Positions 9,988 through 21,814 of a stretch of DNA of 64,000 bases are shown piece by piece. Source of the DNA: Hypoxylon rubiginosum. Lineage: Eukaryota; Ascomycota; Sordariomycetes; Xylariales; Hypoxylaceae. The notes under the pieces are model-generated. The model made no database searches and had not been told where the DNA came from. It was given only the letters and a program-made list of their open reading frames with translations. The DNA is taken from NCBI GenBank assembly GCA_902806565.1, contig CADCXA010000003.1:496001-560000 (forward strand), written 5' to 3'. A program made the translations under genes and the position numbers. Numbering within the stretch: position 1 is the stretch's first letter; each line of letters begins with the position of its first letter.

Positions 9988-11329
9988 CAGAGGAGGCTGA
10001 CCTTGCCTCCATCCAGCCGAGAGGACCACGACACACAGAGAGGTGGTCAGGGAGGTGGTCAGAGAGAGAGGCACCGAGGCCTTAGAACATAACATTGGTT
10101 TAAGCAGACCGAGATCTGGTCTCGGTGGGCTTTTTATGATATATCATAACGGGATATCTCGGTTCGCCGAAAGGTGGAAGCTTTGCGTTGTGTCGTACGA
10201 TGATGCTGTTTTACATATGGGTCGTGATGGTTGTGTCCCTGAGGAGGTCATGATGCGGAAACATCCACGTCACTCGCTGCGCCGTTCGTAATTTTCCCAC
10301 TGGATTGGATGCGTGATTTCTTGGGGGGAAGAAACAGATGTAACTACTTCATTCTTTTTCAGAAACCGTAGAGCAATAAATTTGGGTTTCCTTCGGTGCG
10401 CCGCACATTCGCGAAAAGTACCACTTCGGTAGGAGAAAACTCTCCCCTTTACACACGTGTAGGTTGGAAGAGAGTACACACACCACGTCGTTGTTATTGC
10501 CGAGATCAACATATACGTTAACGGTAGTGCTCACCAGGCACGAAGAATGTACCCCAACAGGGGGCCCTATCTAATGCTATGTTATGTATGTATGTAGGCA
10601 GGGTTAAATGTGATGTGACGTACATTATCTTGTACCAACTGACCGGTTCCGGGTTGATGTAACGCACGGAAAACACGTTGCCGCCCTAACTCTGGACCTT
10701 CGGCTTTCCTCCTGAACAACATACCAGATCAGGTGACTTGAGTGGTCTTATTATATTCATCATCTAGTTCACGGCGGATTCTCCCTATATCAGTCATCTC
10801 CTTGACGTAGACTCAATTATCGAAATCGAAAGAGAATATCTACAACTCTTAACCGCCTACCATTGTGAGATCTCGCTTCTGCAACTATGAAACGACTTTA
10901 CAAAGCATTCCGGATAGTCTCGGACATATTATGGTAACTTCACTACTACCTAACGTATGACCAAAGGATCTTATGATGAAATACCCCTTTCACAGGCCAT
11001 CTGGTGTCAGTTAAATCTGATGGCATATAACCAATCTTTTCTATGAGCCTCATCTTTGGTGTCCAGGATTCTATCAAGAATGGATCACACAACGTAGCAG
11101 CGAAGACAACGGGAAAAGATTTCTATACCGGTATCCTCGTATGCCTCTCCCCCTGTGTCAGCAAGACTGGTCCTTCCTTATTCCCCTTTCATGGATTTAT
11201 TTCGGCATGATAAAAGTTTAGTCGCCGCTGGCAGGCAGGTCCAACTCTGATAGCCCCAGCCGTCACTGCCAACGTAGCCCTCAACCATAAACGGCTATCA
11301 ATCCCAATTAAGTAGACAACTCTCATCAA
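9988..11329. other. Intergenic
   Basis: No gene is supported. Short open frames at 10043-10534 lie on both strands and look random. The region ends at the tRNA-Phe gene. Confidence 0.5.
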
Positions 11330-11424
11330 GCGGTGTTAGCTCAGTTGGGATGAGCGTTAGACTGAAGTCCAACTTCGGGAATTCATACATCTAAAGGTCG
11401 TGCGTTCGATCCGCACACACCGCA
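11330..11424 (+). tRNA. tRNA-Phe (GAA) with a 21-base intron
   Basis: The acceptor stem GCGGTGT (11330-11336) pairs with ACACCGC (11417-11423), with discriminator A at 11424. The D arm has GCTC..GAGC around AGTTGGGAT. The anticodon stem TTAGA/TCTAA encloses loop CTGAAGA with anticodon GAA at 11364-11366. The T arm is GTGCG-TTCGATC-CGCAC. The canonical nuclear intron lies one base 3' of the anticodon, at 11368-11388. T6 runs follow as terminator. Confidence 0.95.
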
Positions 11425-11432
11425 GCGATATC

Positions 11433-11446
11433 TTTTTTGCTTTTTT
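11433..11446 (+). terminator. Pol III terminator of tRNA-Phe
   Basis: Two T6 runs (11433-11438 and 11441-11446) lie 8 bases after the discriminator base, as expected for RNA polymerase III termination. Confidence 0.8.
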
Positions 11447-12169
11447 GTCTGTCGTTCTTAGGTGCTGATGAATAGGAGGCAGGCCTGAAGGAGGAGATTG
11501 TATCCTAAATTGCTATTAATATGAGCACTTGAGTTGGATTGAGATGTAATACCTACATGGTAGAGAGCGAACACTACTCTAACTGCATGCATGTACTTCT
11601 AGTATCTACCTTATAGTCAATGAACTCAACATACCTAAGACATAGACTAAGTACTCCTATATCTACCTCTCGAGTAGGCTATCAGCCTTCAATTCACTAT
11701 GATCCTTCGCTATAATAGTCAAAAGACTACAATAATTGTTACCTTTGACGCAGTTACAGTTATGCATGTGGAATCAATCGTCCGACTTGCCAACAGTCGC
11801 AGTCCCGGCTATTAAAGCGGCGAAAGGCAAGACGTGCATCTCAATGGCATGCAGGCCGAGCAAACGGGTGTTTGGGGTATGTGCGGAGATAGCCGACCGG
11901 TGTGGCTGCAGCGGTAAAAAAGGGAGAGATGTCCAATATGGTTGAAATGCTGAAGGCATACCTACACTACTACTACACTTACACGCATGGCTACGTGGGT
12001 GCGCGCGGCGAATAACGAGAGCAACCGATGAGACCAGACGTGCTGGCCTGGCCGACTGGGAGAGGCTCGACTCCCCTTTGCCTCCCAACTGACACTAAGT
12101 TCCTTGGGCAACTCGTTGCGGTGCTCGGCCCGGCTGCCACGTTGCCCTACGGTGTAAGCACACCGGTGG

Positions 12170-12192
12170 TTTTTTTTTTTTTTTTTTTTTTT
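12170..12192 (+). repeat. Poly-T tract (T23)
   Basis: A run of 23 T follows CACCGGTGG. It is not next to an A-box/B-box pair, so it is not read as a Pol III terminator. Confidence 0.95.
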
Positions 12193-12573
12193 CGCTGTCT
12201 CTTCCCACGATACTTCCCGGCTCCAGTAACGACAGCTCAGGGGACTTAGAAATTACGTCACTAGCTACACCCGACGACTTGGCATGGGGTCTCGGGTTGG
12301 GACTTGCTTGGTGCTAGAGGATTTTCGAGGCGGACGATTCGCAAGACGTAGGCGGCTCCCGGGTCGTTGTCTCGGACCATCTAACACCGGACGAATTCAG
12401 TCAACTACCGCTGATGCGAGGAGTCGGTCGAAGATTCGTTTCATGGAGCCGTGTAGTACTTGACAATGACACTACCTTATTTGTTCTGATTGGATGCCGG
12501 ATATGTCGTTGGTTCACCTGCATTCTCACCTGAACATTTGTGAAGCCTACAACATTTGATCGCTACGTTGTTC

Positions 12574-12615
<42 letters not shown>
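12574..12615 (+). repeat. Heptamer tandem array (GAAAATG)6
   Basis: Six perfect head-to-tail copies of GAAAATG. Period 7 is not a codon multiple and the array is intergenic. Confidence 0.95.
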
Positions 12616-13403
12616 ATGCACCTAAATTAAGTCTTACCCTGATGTCTCTTATTCATGTGCCGCGCTAAGCGCTAGCTGTCCCGTCCATTATTGATTGGCT
12701 AACTTATATGCAACATGTAGCTGGGCTTTTATTAAGTTAGTCTAGTATCACCTTGCCTGTAAAAACCCGGGGTCGCTAGGGCTCGTGGCGCTGAGTTCGT
12801 CCCGACAGGCCGGCTTGTACACTTCGGCAAGGACGCCACATCTGCACCGCATTTTTTTACCCCAGGCAGTCCGATAAGGCAGTTAAGGCAACGATTAGAA
12901 GTACATAGTACATAATACATAATACATACCTGATACTCAGCCTCGTCAGCCTCCCACCGTCAGCTGTTACGTCTGTACGTCTTAGCTTGCCCCGCCAACT
13001 AAACCTCGACTCCAGTCTCCAATCCCTGTCCGTAAATACATCATCACCCCTTCATCCCGTCAGCCTTGCTTCTTTCTTCCATCATCTCTCATCATTCCCC
13101 CGTCTCTCAACCATCCCCAGATCCCCCTACCATTTTTTATAGCTTCTAACTTGTAAGATTACTCTGTTCATCTGAAAGGTCATATCCTTGGAGTAGAATA
13201 TTCCCCCAGACAGCATTTGTCTTTGCACGTGTGGCACCACTCTCGCTTTTCCCTTTCGGTTTACCCACCTATCCAGACGCTTGAGAAACCAAAACCAGAT
13301 ATACCCCCTCTCCTCGTGGACTGCTTATGTGTTATTCGACTCTCATTTCATCAACATGATCTCGTGGCTTGCAGTGCAGAGAAAGTAGGACAACAAAGCA
13401 GCC

Positions 13404-16400
13404 ATGGAACCTAACGTCCAGCGCCTCCTTAATGATAAGCTCTATGATAAAAGGAAAACCGGTGCTCTAGAGTATGTCCTCTTATTATTCATCTACATAT
13501 TCACGTGGTTACTATGCATGCGTCATTACCCTATACTTACCAACTCGTCTAGACTTGAACGTTCCATTCGGGATCTGGTAGCTGTCAAAGATTATAATAG
13601 GATTAGCGACATCCTTGAGCAGCTATGTAACGAATATGCTTATGCGGTCCACCAACCTCACGCCCGCAACGGAGGATTAATTGGCCTAGCCGCCGCTGCC
13701 ATTGCCCTCGGTTCAGTATGTCCCCTTATTCGGACCCCTATCCGCTTGAGCTTCATCTTCGTTACCTCCTAGACTAGATATCAATCTGACCTGCTCCCAG
13801 GAACTGCCAAGATACCTCGAGGTTATAGTACCACCCGTTCTTGCATGCTTTACTGACCAGGATGCACGCGTTCGCTATTACGCCTGCGAGGCTATGTATA
13901 ATATAGCCAAGGTGGCCAAGGGGGAGATATTGAAGTATTTCAATCACATATTTGACGCTCTGTGCAAGGTATTCTTATTACTACTACTACTAGTCCCCCT
14001 TTCCCCCTTTTTACTCGATCTAATATAGTCCTCGTCATTTCAGCTAGGCGCAGATTCAGAACTCTCTGTGAAGAATGGTGCCGAACTTCTCGATCGCCTA
14101 ATCAAGGATATCGTCTCCGAGTCTGCCGCTACTTACGTGTCCATCCTCGAGTCGGATCCGCCCCCCCCTTATGAGGCGAAGGACGCCGAGCAAGGGGATC
14201 CCCCGAATTCGAGCCCGCCAACGGCCTTTTCTCTCCCCAAGTTCATACCCCTCCTAAGAGACCGGATATGGGTCATGAACCCGTTCACCAGGACATTCCT
14301 TGTCGGCTGGATCACTCTCCTCGATTCGATCCCAGATCTCGAGCTGGTTACGTACCTGCCCGAGTTCTTGCCAGGCTTGTTGAAGTTCCTTTGCGGCAAC
14401 AATACTGATGTCCATGCCGCCACACAAGCATGTTTGGACAAGTTCTTAAATGAGATCAAGCGAATTTCCCGAGTGAAAAAGGGGATCGCCGAGAGCAAAA
14501 GGTCAAAAGGAGATGGCAAGAGAAAACGGGAGGATTCGGTCGATAGCGGTAGTATGCGACTAGGGCCGGATGATGTCGAGGAAGCAGGAGGATCTACTAC
14601 CGCTAACGAGGATGACGACGAGGTCAGTAGCGAAGATGACTGGATCCCGGGACAGGACGTCCATATCAACTACAAGGCAATTCTCGAAATTCTGACGGCA
14701 ACACTCGATTCTCCTTTAGGTAAGTCTTATTAACTATGCGGCATCACAATATGAATCTAACACTTCGCAGAGGAACATAGCCTTCTAGAGAGTTTGCGTT
14801 GGATAATATCGTTTCTAGACATCTGCCCCGAGGAAGTCCTACCATTTACCCCTAAAATTCTGGCTCATCTGCTTCCAGCGATGGCCAGTGGAGTCGAGCC
14901 AATTCGACAAGCCGCAGCACGAGTAAATACTTCGCTGATGGACTACGTTGTTTCTCTGACGGACGAATCCGAAGCGCCACCGAGCCAGTCATCAACACGA
15001 CTCCCCGCACCCACGCCAACGGACCGCCCCGAAGGATTGTCTAGTGCACGAGCCTCTTTGTCTAGTGGGCGTGAAATGGAGTTGCGCAGTCCTACGCCAG
15101 CTCAGAGCCGCCGAGTACCGACACCAGCACAGTCCATCCCTCCTCAAACAGATTTAGATTATGCTGCAGCAGTCAATTCTCTCACCTTGCTATTCTTGAA
15201 CGATCACGAAGCAACTCGCGTCGCTGCGCTAACCTGGCTCATCATGTTGCATCGCAAAGCGCCGAGGAAAATCGTCGCATTCAACGACGGAACATTCCCC
15301 GCTCTCCTCAAGACACTTTCGGACCCAGCAGAAGCTGTAGTTACCAAAGACTTACAGCTCCTGTCCCAGATCTCGAGGAACAGCGAGGATGACTACTTCT
15401 CCAACTTCATGGTCAGCCTACTACAGCTTTTCTCTACCGATAGAAAGTTGTTGGAGACACGGGGCAATCTGATCATTCGTCAATTGTGCATGACTTTAAG
15501 CCCCGAGAGGATCTATCGTACGCTTGCCGAAACAATCGAGAAAGAGGAGGACCTTGAGTTTGCTAGTATTATGGTACAGAATCTCAACAACAACCTCATC
15601 ACAGCGCCAGAGCTGGCTGATCTGAGGAAACGACTTCGGAACCTTGAGACGAAGGTAGGGGGTTCCTATTATCGAACGTCTCTACTTACATTCTGCTCAC
15701 TACCTTTTCACAGGATGGCCAGGCTTTCTTCGTCGCTTTGTTCCGCTCGTGGTGTTACAATGCTGTTGCCACCTTCTCCCTGTGCTTACTCGCGCAAGCA
15801 TACGAAGCCGCCTACAACCTGTTGCAGATCTTGTGAGTGCTAAGCTTCGCACACCGAGGAGGCTGTACAATGCTAACATATACAAGCGGGGAACTTGAGA
15901 TGACGGTAAACATCCTAATACAGATCGATAAGCTTGTTCAGCTGATCGAATCACCTGTGTTTACGTGTAAGTGGCCTAATCCTAACCCAATATCCATTCA
16001 GATACGTTTTAACAGTTGAAATACTAGATCTCCGACTCCAACTTCTTGAACCTGAGAAATACCCCTACCTTTACAAGTGCCTCTATGGACTTTTGATGCT
16101 TTTGCCACAATCCTCTGCTTTTGCTGCCCTCAAGAACAGGTTGAATAGTGTAAGCTCGATCGGCTATCTGCAGATCGCGCCACGTCCGTATGTGCCACCT
16201 TCCACTACCTCCTCTACGCATTCACGGCAAGGTTCCGTGGCCGAGACCGTTTCTTCTTATCAAATCCATTCCCCTCGTCCCAAAGGCGCTCATGACACTC
16301 ATGCTTCATCCACTAGTTCTGTCACTACACCTGGCACGTCAAGTTATGACCGGCCAAATAGGCTGGGTAAGGGTCGCGAAGACAACATAATTCGATGGGA

Positions 16401-16668
16401 ACAGCTTCTAGAAAAGTTCAGGGCCGTGCAAGAAAGGGCGAGACGAGCACAGAGGATGATGGACGGACGCAACCTGGATGACGGGCCAGGCTTCAGCGAG
16501 CTACGCATCACGGAGAAGGAGGCAGCACGACCGCCGGCTGGGCCAGCCGTACCGCCGAAAGACGCGACACCGGCTCCAGCTCCTCCGAAACGTTCGGGCC
16601 TAGGAAGACAATTCGGAAGGCTCGGCGCGTCAGTCTCAGGCAGGGGCAAACGATCATCGCAGCAATAG
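13404..16668 (+). CDS. VAC14: Vac14, scaffold of the PI(3,5)P2 kinase complex
   Basis: Eight exons: 13404-13471, 13553-13715, 13801-13968, 14044-14719, 14771-15654, 15714-15832, 15887-15966 and 16028-16668. All introns are GT..AG and phases match, giving 932 residues. Vac14 is a HEAT-repeat scaffold that holds the PI3P 5-kinase Fab1 and the phosphatase Fig4 on the vacuole or endosome membrane and so controls PI(3,5)P2. The N-terminus [20 protein letters not shown] and the HEAT stretch ending in [20 protein letters not shown] are characteristic. The Fig4-binding C-terminal domain runs from about residue 490 ([14 protein letters not shown]) through [19 protein letters not shown] to [16 protein letters not shown] and [20 protein letters not shown]. 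Exon 7 was placed because it restores that conserved block. The remainder (about 150 residues) is a low-complexity Pro/Ser/Arg tail. An acidic, disordered insert lies at about residues 300-340. Confidence 0.94.
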
Positions 16669-16905
16669 AGGATGTTTTGATGATAAGAGTATTGTCGTGA
16701 CGGCCGGAGAAGGCGGTTATTTGTCAGTGTCCCAGCAGAAGGATGGAAGCGGTACACAATATGGGAGGAATACCAAGATGTTTGCACAAGCGGTGAGGTT
16801 ATCGTTCTTGTAACCAGTAATTGTCATTGAGGGCATAGCGGGAAATACCCATAGTATAAAGAGACTAGAATATTAACACTGGTGTCTATACTATTTTATA
16901 CTATG

Positions 16906-16908
<3 letters not shown>

Positions 16909-16939
<31 letters not shown>
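16909..16939 (+). repeat. Dinucleotide microsatellite (TC)n
   Basis: About 15 perfect TC units lie between the convergent stops of VAC14 (16668) and HAUS1 (16948), so they fall in one or both 3' UTRs. Confidence 0.95.
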
Positions 16940-16941
<2 letters not shown>

Positions 16942-16947
16942 ACCTCT

Positions 16948-18003
16948 TTAGGGCCTTCTCCTACTCTTGACCGGGCTCTCGCGTTCCACCAGCCTCTCGA
17001 AATTCGCATCCCTCCGCTCCGTCGCGTCCCTGAGCTCGGCACGGAGAGCCTCCAGCTCCGCCCGCGCGGCCTCGACGTCGGGCGGCAGGCCGGCGAAGGC
17101 TCTCACCTGGGCGTCGAGGTCCTTCTTAGCGGCCAGCAGCTCGAGGTATGCCTCCTCGTCGCGCCTGACGTCCTCGACCGTCGGGCCCGGCGGTATACCA
17201 CCCGTGGCCTTCTCGAGGGCGACGACCTGGCGCCGGAGCTCGGGCAGCTGCGTCCCGGCGACGGCTTTTACGCGCCGCTGCCGCTCTAGGTTCTGCTTGG
17301 CCAGGTCGGGCGCCAGCCGGTAAGGCCCGGCGTCGCCGCGCCGCAGGTCCGCGAGGAAGGCGTCGAGGCGCGCGGCCTCGCGGTCGAGGTACCGCCGCAG
17401 CAGGTCCGCGCGCTCGGCCGCGTCCTCGAGCTCCAGCGCGCGCGCCTGGAGGGCGGCGAACCGGGCGCCGAGGGACGAGACGGGGTCCGGGGACGGGTCG
17501 GCGACGCCGAGGGTTAGGGCCGTCTCCGATAGGGCGGCGAGGGCGGTCTGGGCTTCCCTGGTGAGGCCGGATTCTAGGGCGGTGAGGAGGTCGGTGGCGA
17601 GGAGGGATCCGTTTGGTACTGTTGTTGTTGCTCCTTCGTGTTGCTGTTGCTGTTGCTGCTGCTGCTGCTGCTGCTGCTGTAAACGTCTAGCCTCCTCCCT
17701 TTCCCTCTCCGCGTCCCGGACCCCGGCAAGCGCGGCCTCCTCGACGCGGGCCAGGCGCTCGCGGTCCTCGTCGGCGGCCTCGTTGGCGGCGGCTAGTGCT
17801 AGTAGTGCCCGCAGGGTGTCCGGGTTGCGCTCGAAGGCCGGGGGGTTTCCCCGCCCGCGGTGGTTGTTGACGCCGGAAGCGGCGTACTTTTCCCGCAGCC
17901 AAGTGTCTATGTACGACCAGTCTTTCGCCGTGGAGGCGGCGGCGCGGGCTACGGAGGGGGAGAAGATGGCGGCTTGGGAAGAAGAAGGGGCATGGTGGGA
18001 CAT
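16948..18003 (-). CDS. HAUS1: Augmin complex subunit 1 (HAUS1-like)
   Basis: An intron-free frame of 351 residues. Augmin recruits gamma-tubulin to the sides of existing microtubules and so drives branching nucleation in the spindle. HAUS1 is one of its smaller coiled-coil subunits. The N-terminal block IFSPSVARAAASTAKDWSYI, then DTWLREKY and PPAFERNPDTLRALLALAA, matches the N-terminus of fungal HAUS1. The rest is almost wholly charged coiled coil (Glu/Arg/Ala/Leu heptads), with a 13-Gln run at about residue 110 encoded by CAG/CAA (17641-17679 on the plus strand). The gene is markedly GC-rich compared with both neighbours. Start: the first ATG, MSHHAPSSSQAAIF. It converges with VAC14 and diverges from the J-protein gene 700 bases away. 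The function rests on family similarity of the N-terminus; coiled-coil regions alone would not identify it. Confidence 0.75.
   Translation of the reverse strand: MSHHAPSSSQAAIFSPSVARAAASTAKDWSYIDTWLREKYAASGVNNHRGRGNPPAFERNPDTLRALLALAAANEAADEDRERLARVEEAALAGVRDAEREREEARRLQQQQQQQQQQQQQHEGATTTVPNGSLLATDLLTALESGLTREAQTALAALSETALTLGVADPSPDPVSSLGARFAALQARALELEDAAERADLLRRYLDREAARLDAFLADLRRGDAGPYRLAPDLAKQNLERQRRVKAVAGTQLPELRRQVVALEKATGGIPPGPTVEDVRRDEEAYLELLAAKKDLDAQVRAFAGLPPDVEAARAELEALRAELRDATERRDANFERLVERESPVKSRRRP
17641..17679 (-). repeat. CAG/CAA triplet repeat encoding Gln13
   Basis: Thirteen Gln codons in HAUS1: eight consecutive CAG followed by an alternating CAA/CAG stretch. The interruptions are all on one side. 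Confidence 0.95.
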
Positions 18004-18705
18004 TTTGTGTGTATGTTAGTTGTCCGTTTATTTGTGTGTATTATTATATTTTGATGGTTTGGGATGTGAGTGCTAGCTCATGTGACCGACTCTATGAGTT
18101 TGACTTGGAGGTTAATGAAGAGACATTCTTGCCCACCTCTGTTCTTTTCTTGAATTATTTTATATATTGGAGAGTGTAGGATTGTAGATCGACATCTTAC
18201 ACACGCGAATTATACACGCGACTAGCAGGGATTAAGTGCGGCTCCCAGAACCCCCATCGGCAAGTCGGTTTTCTGCGGACTGCAGCCCCTCTTACCGCTT
18301 TAGGAAACCGAATCATTCCGTGGCTAACTCGTTCCCCGGAGTCTTGTCCTTCTGGAAGTGGCCAGCTTGTCAATGCAGGGATTAATTTGTTTAGGAAATA
18401 CTTTATTCTGCACTATAAACTTAGGCCTTCAATCAAGTACCACCTAAGCAGATCATGCCAGATCGTGCTAGTCTAGAAAGCTGTCCTTTTAAAGAATCCC
18501 CGTCTTATTCTTTATCTCGAGTTGAACAATCCTCACTTCAGGTTTATCACCCTCGGGCATACTTCGTTTCTTCGTCTTCGTCTTCGTCTTCGTCTTCGTC
18601 TTTGTGCATAAACTACTATTTACATTTCTTCTTCTTAGCTGACCCCGAAGGCGTACGCGCCAACGGGCTAATTGATTCCGTCTCTGTATCGTCCATCGCC
18701 TCATC
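18004..18705. other. Divergent promoter region, HAUS1 / DNAJC3-like
   Basis: No gene is supported. It contains the (TTCGTC)5 hexamer array. Both flanking ATGs point outward, so regulatory sites of both genes should be here. Confidence 0.6.
18571..18600 (+). repeat. Hexamer array (TTCGTC)5
   Basis: Five perfect TTCGTC units about 105 bases before the J-protein ATG, probably inside its promoter or 5' UTR. Confidence 0.95.
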
Positions 18706-20355
18706 ATGATTGTCCCTCTATCCGCGCTGGCTCTTGCAGCCACTGCGCTGTCTTCTACCGGTTTCGTTCAAGCGTTATCTTCATCAGACATACCTTCCGA
18801 CACTCCGATCTCGACCCTCCTCTCTTCAGCGCAATCTCATTTGACAAAGGGCGAAACCAACGAGGCCTTGATGTACTACGATGCTGCTGTCGCGCGCGAT
18901 CCGAACGATTACCTCACTTACTTCAAACGTGCCACCACCTACCTCTCGCTCGGTCGCACGTCGCAAGCCACCTCCGATTTCAACAAGGTCTTGAAGCTGA
19001 GACCGGACTTCGACGGCGCCCACATGCAGCTTGGCAAATTAAAGGCCAAAAGCGCCGACTGGGATGGAGCCAAAGAACATTATCTTCTGGCCAAGCAGAG
19101 GCCAGGCTCTTCCGAGTTCGATAGGCTAGTTGAGGCGCAGGGTGCTGCTAAGCTGGCAGAGGCGGCGGCAAACAAAAGAAACTGGGACGAGTGTATAAAT
19201 CAAGCAGGCGAGGCCATCTTTATCGCGAACCGCGCCCCCAACCTTCGCGAGCTGCGCGTCAGGTGCCGGTTCGAGAAGGGCGAGGTCGAGGAGGGAATGA
19301 GCGACTTGCATCACATACTGCAGATGAAGGCCGGCGACACCACGCCGTATCTGCAGATATCCGCCACGACCTTTTACGGGTTGGGAGATATGGAGCAGGG
19401 CATGAACCAAATCAAGAAGTGTCTACACTCTGACCCCGAGTCCAAGACGTGCAAGAAGTTATTGAGACAAGAAAAGAACGTCGATAAGATGTTGACTAAA
19501 GTCAACAAGGCGCTAGAGAGGAACCAGCCCATGACCGGTGTCAAGTTGTTAGTGCCGTCTGGCGAAGAACCCGGTCTGATCAACGAGGTCGAAGAGCAGG
19601 TCAAGGAATTTAAGCAAAATGGCATCATTCCGGAACGTGCACCCAACGTTCTGCTGGCTAGACTAGTTGAGACTGCTTGCCAAGCCTATTTCGAGGTATT
19701 ATATTTACTCCCCCAGGATCATTGGCTGAGACATATTACTAATCGTTTATAGGCGAACGGCAAGAAGGCGAGCACATACTGTCCAAAGGCTCTAGCATTG
19801 GACGAGAATTCCTTCTACGGATTATTACATAAGGGCAAAACGCATTTGGATGCTGAAGAGTTCGAACAGAGTATCGCAGCTTTCAAGAAGGCTTCGGAGC
19901 TCAGACCCGACAGGAACAACGTGGTCAGCCCCCTGATGCAGAAGGCGCAGGTAGCCCTCAAGCGCAGCAAGACCAAGGACTACTACAAGGTGCTCGGGGT
20001 CGCGCACGACGCCGACGAGCGGCAGATCAAGGCGGCCTACCGCAAGTTGACCAAGCTGCACCACCCGGACAAGGCGGCGAAGCAGGGCCTGAGCAAGGAC
20101 GAGGCGGAGAAGAAGATGGCGGGCATCAACGAGGCGTACGAGGTGCTGAGCGACCCGGAGCTGCGGGCGCGGTTCGACCGCGGCGACGACCCCAACTCGC
20201 ACGAGCAGCAGAACCCCTTCCAGCAGGGCGGCCCGTTCGGCGGCGGCGGCGGAGGCGGGAACCCTTTTATGTTCCAGCAGGGCGGCGGCCAGCAGTTCCA
20301 GTTCAAGTTCGGCGGGTCGGGTGGCGGGTTTCCGGGAGGATTCCCGTTCGGTTAG
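18706..20355 (+). CDS. TPR and J-domain co-chaperone, DNAJC3/P58IPK-like
   Basis: Two exons, 18706-19695 and 19753-20355, give 530 residues. A signal peptide is visible at residues 1-24 ([17 protein letters not shown]), so the protein probably enters the ER lumen. TPR repeats fill residues 40-400, for example [20 protein letters not shown] and [20 protein letters not shown]. The J domain starts at [13 protein letters not shown] (about 406) and has the HPD motif at 434-436, needed to stimulate Hsp70 ATPase. The C-terminus is Gly/Phe/Gln-rich. Signal peptide, then TPRs, then J domain is the architecture of DNAJC3 (P58IPK), which hands unfolded clients to the ER Hsp70 BiP/Kar2. No HDEL-like retention tail is present, as is usual for this family. 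The 3' exon is much richer in GC than the 5' part. Confidence 0.9.
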
Positions 20356-20549
20356 AAGGAGAAGCATCACTCGGATAGTTAAAGAATGGAGAGAGATAAT
20401 CTTTTTTTGCATGACATAGGATAGGCTGGAGTTGGTGGGAGGTTTCTCTTTTTTTGAGTGATTGCACGGTGCAGCAGTGAGGGAACGGAATGTCATCTTG
20501 ATATTCTGCTAATTATGATATCCTACATGTAGTATAGTAGGTAGCGCAA

Positions 20550-20563
20550 CCCCCCCCCCCCCC
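20550..20563 (+). repeat. Poly-C tract (C14)
   Basis: A run of 14 C about 200 bases after the J-protein stop. Confidence 0.95.
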
Positions 20564-21368
20564 TTTTTCAGAAGATGGGTGAGTGCAAGCAAGCATACCT
20601 AAGTTATACCTCTAGGCAGATGCGCTTGCCAGTTCTTCGGCTTATTTGTTTTCTTAACATACATGCTGTTGTCAGCGTATAAACTAGAATATGTCTAAAA
20701 CTGAATTGTTGTAGTGACTGTTACTATGACACATGAAGCCATCGTGTAGATGTATGTTAGGGAAACCTACCTACCTAGGGAACATATATTTCATGATTTT
20801 GGGAACTGGCCTAGGTCGATGTTACATGAAGCTATCTCAATATTCCATCTTGGATTTACCTCTATGAACCAATGTTGGTTATCATCATTGTAAGATTTTG
20901 AGTGTACACAGCCACACAAGACTCATCCCCCGATCCTCCTATCGTTTACCCCCGATATTGCTCCTATCTTTTTTTATACTTTCATACGTCCTTACCCCCG
21001 CTCGCCCGTGTAGATGGGTATGGGTACGTGCGCGTCTCGCCCCGAACTATATCACATCACCAACCTCGACTTACATATACGATATCTATCACTTCTCATC
21101 TAACGCGTAAGCTAAGCACCCCAGCCCCTTTTTCAAAATCGAACGAGTGTGTGGGCGCATAGGAAAGATATACAAAATGTCACCTTAGTACATTGGCACG
21201 ACGAAAGAAAAAATAAAGCATTGGAGGTGAGTTTTCAAAGTGTTGATATATCAAGCGTCAGAACAACGGTCGAATCAACCTTCTCTCCCTGATTCATTCC
21301 TTGTCCTTTCGTTCGAGAACCGTGCCGTAGGACCGCCTACGCGAGTATTTATAACTAGGTGTACACTA

Positions 21369-21380
21369 GGGGGGGGGGGG
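21369..21380 (+). repeat. Poly-G tract (G12)
   Basis: A run of 12 G in intergenic DNA. Confidence 0.95.
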
Positions 21381-21814
21381 ATATTTAGAACCTCCTCACC
21401 CCCCTTTCCGCCTCCCTCGTCTCAATAGGCCATTTCGTAACGTGCAGTTTCCGGCCACCTTTTTTATCTGCACATATCAGTTCCGCCGTCATGAGCGAAG
21501 GAGGAAAATCAGATCATTAAAAAAAAAGTTTCGAACGCCGTCTCTTTCACGAAATTTCCCGCCGTAATTCATTCATTGACTTTCCGTCCAACACGTGGGC
21601 GACGTTGGACAGATCGGGTACCCGAGAAAAAAAAAAAGCAAATCTTATGTACATCTGGTGTCTCCCTAAACCAGACGCCTTTTTCGCCTGTTTTGAGAAT
21701 TTTCCTATTCCTCTTCTTCCCGATTGCTCGTGAAAAATCTTTGGGGTTTGCTCGGAAAATGCGGGAAAAGCCGTCGGAACACCACGGGATCCCCCCCCAC
21801 TCGAGGCTTAGATG

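Larger units (their letters stand above)
11447..13403. other. Intergenic, VAC14 upstream region
   Basis: No gene is supported. It contains a T23 tract and a GAAAATG heptamer array (listed separately). The stretch 13020-13400 is C/T-rich and is probably the VAC14 promoter and leader. Confidence 0.5.

Noticed and set aside
17561..18019. 152-codon plus-strand frame with a poly-Cys run
   Set aside because: It is the antisense shadow of HAUS1; poly-Cys is the complement of the Gln repeat.
19825..20496. 223-codon minus-strand frame
   Set aside because: Antisense shadow of the J-protein exon 2, caused by high GC at third positions.
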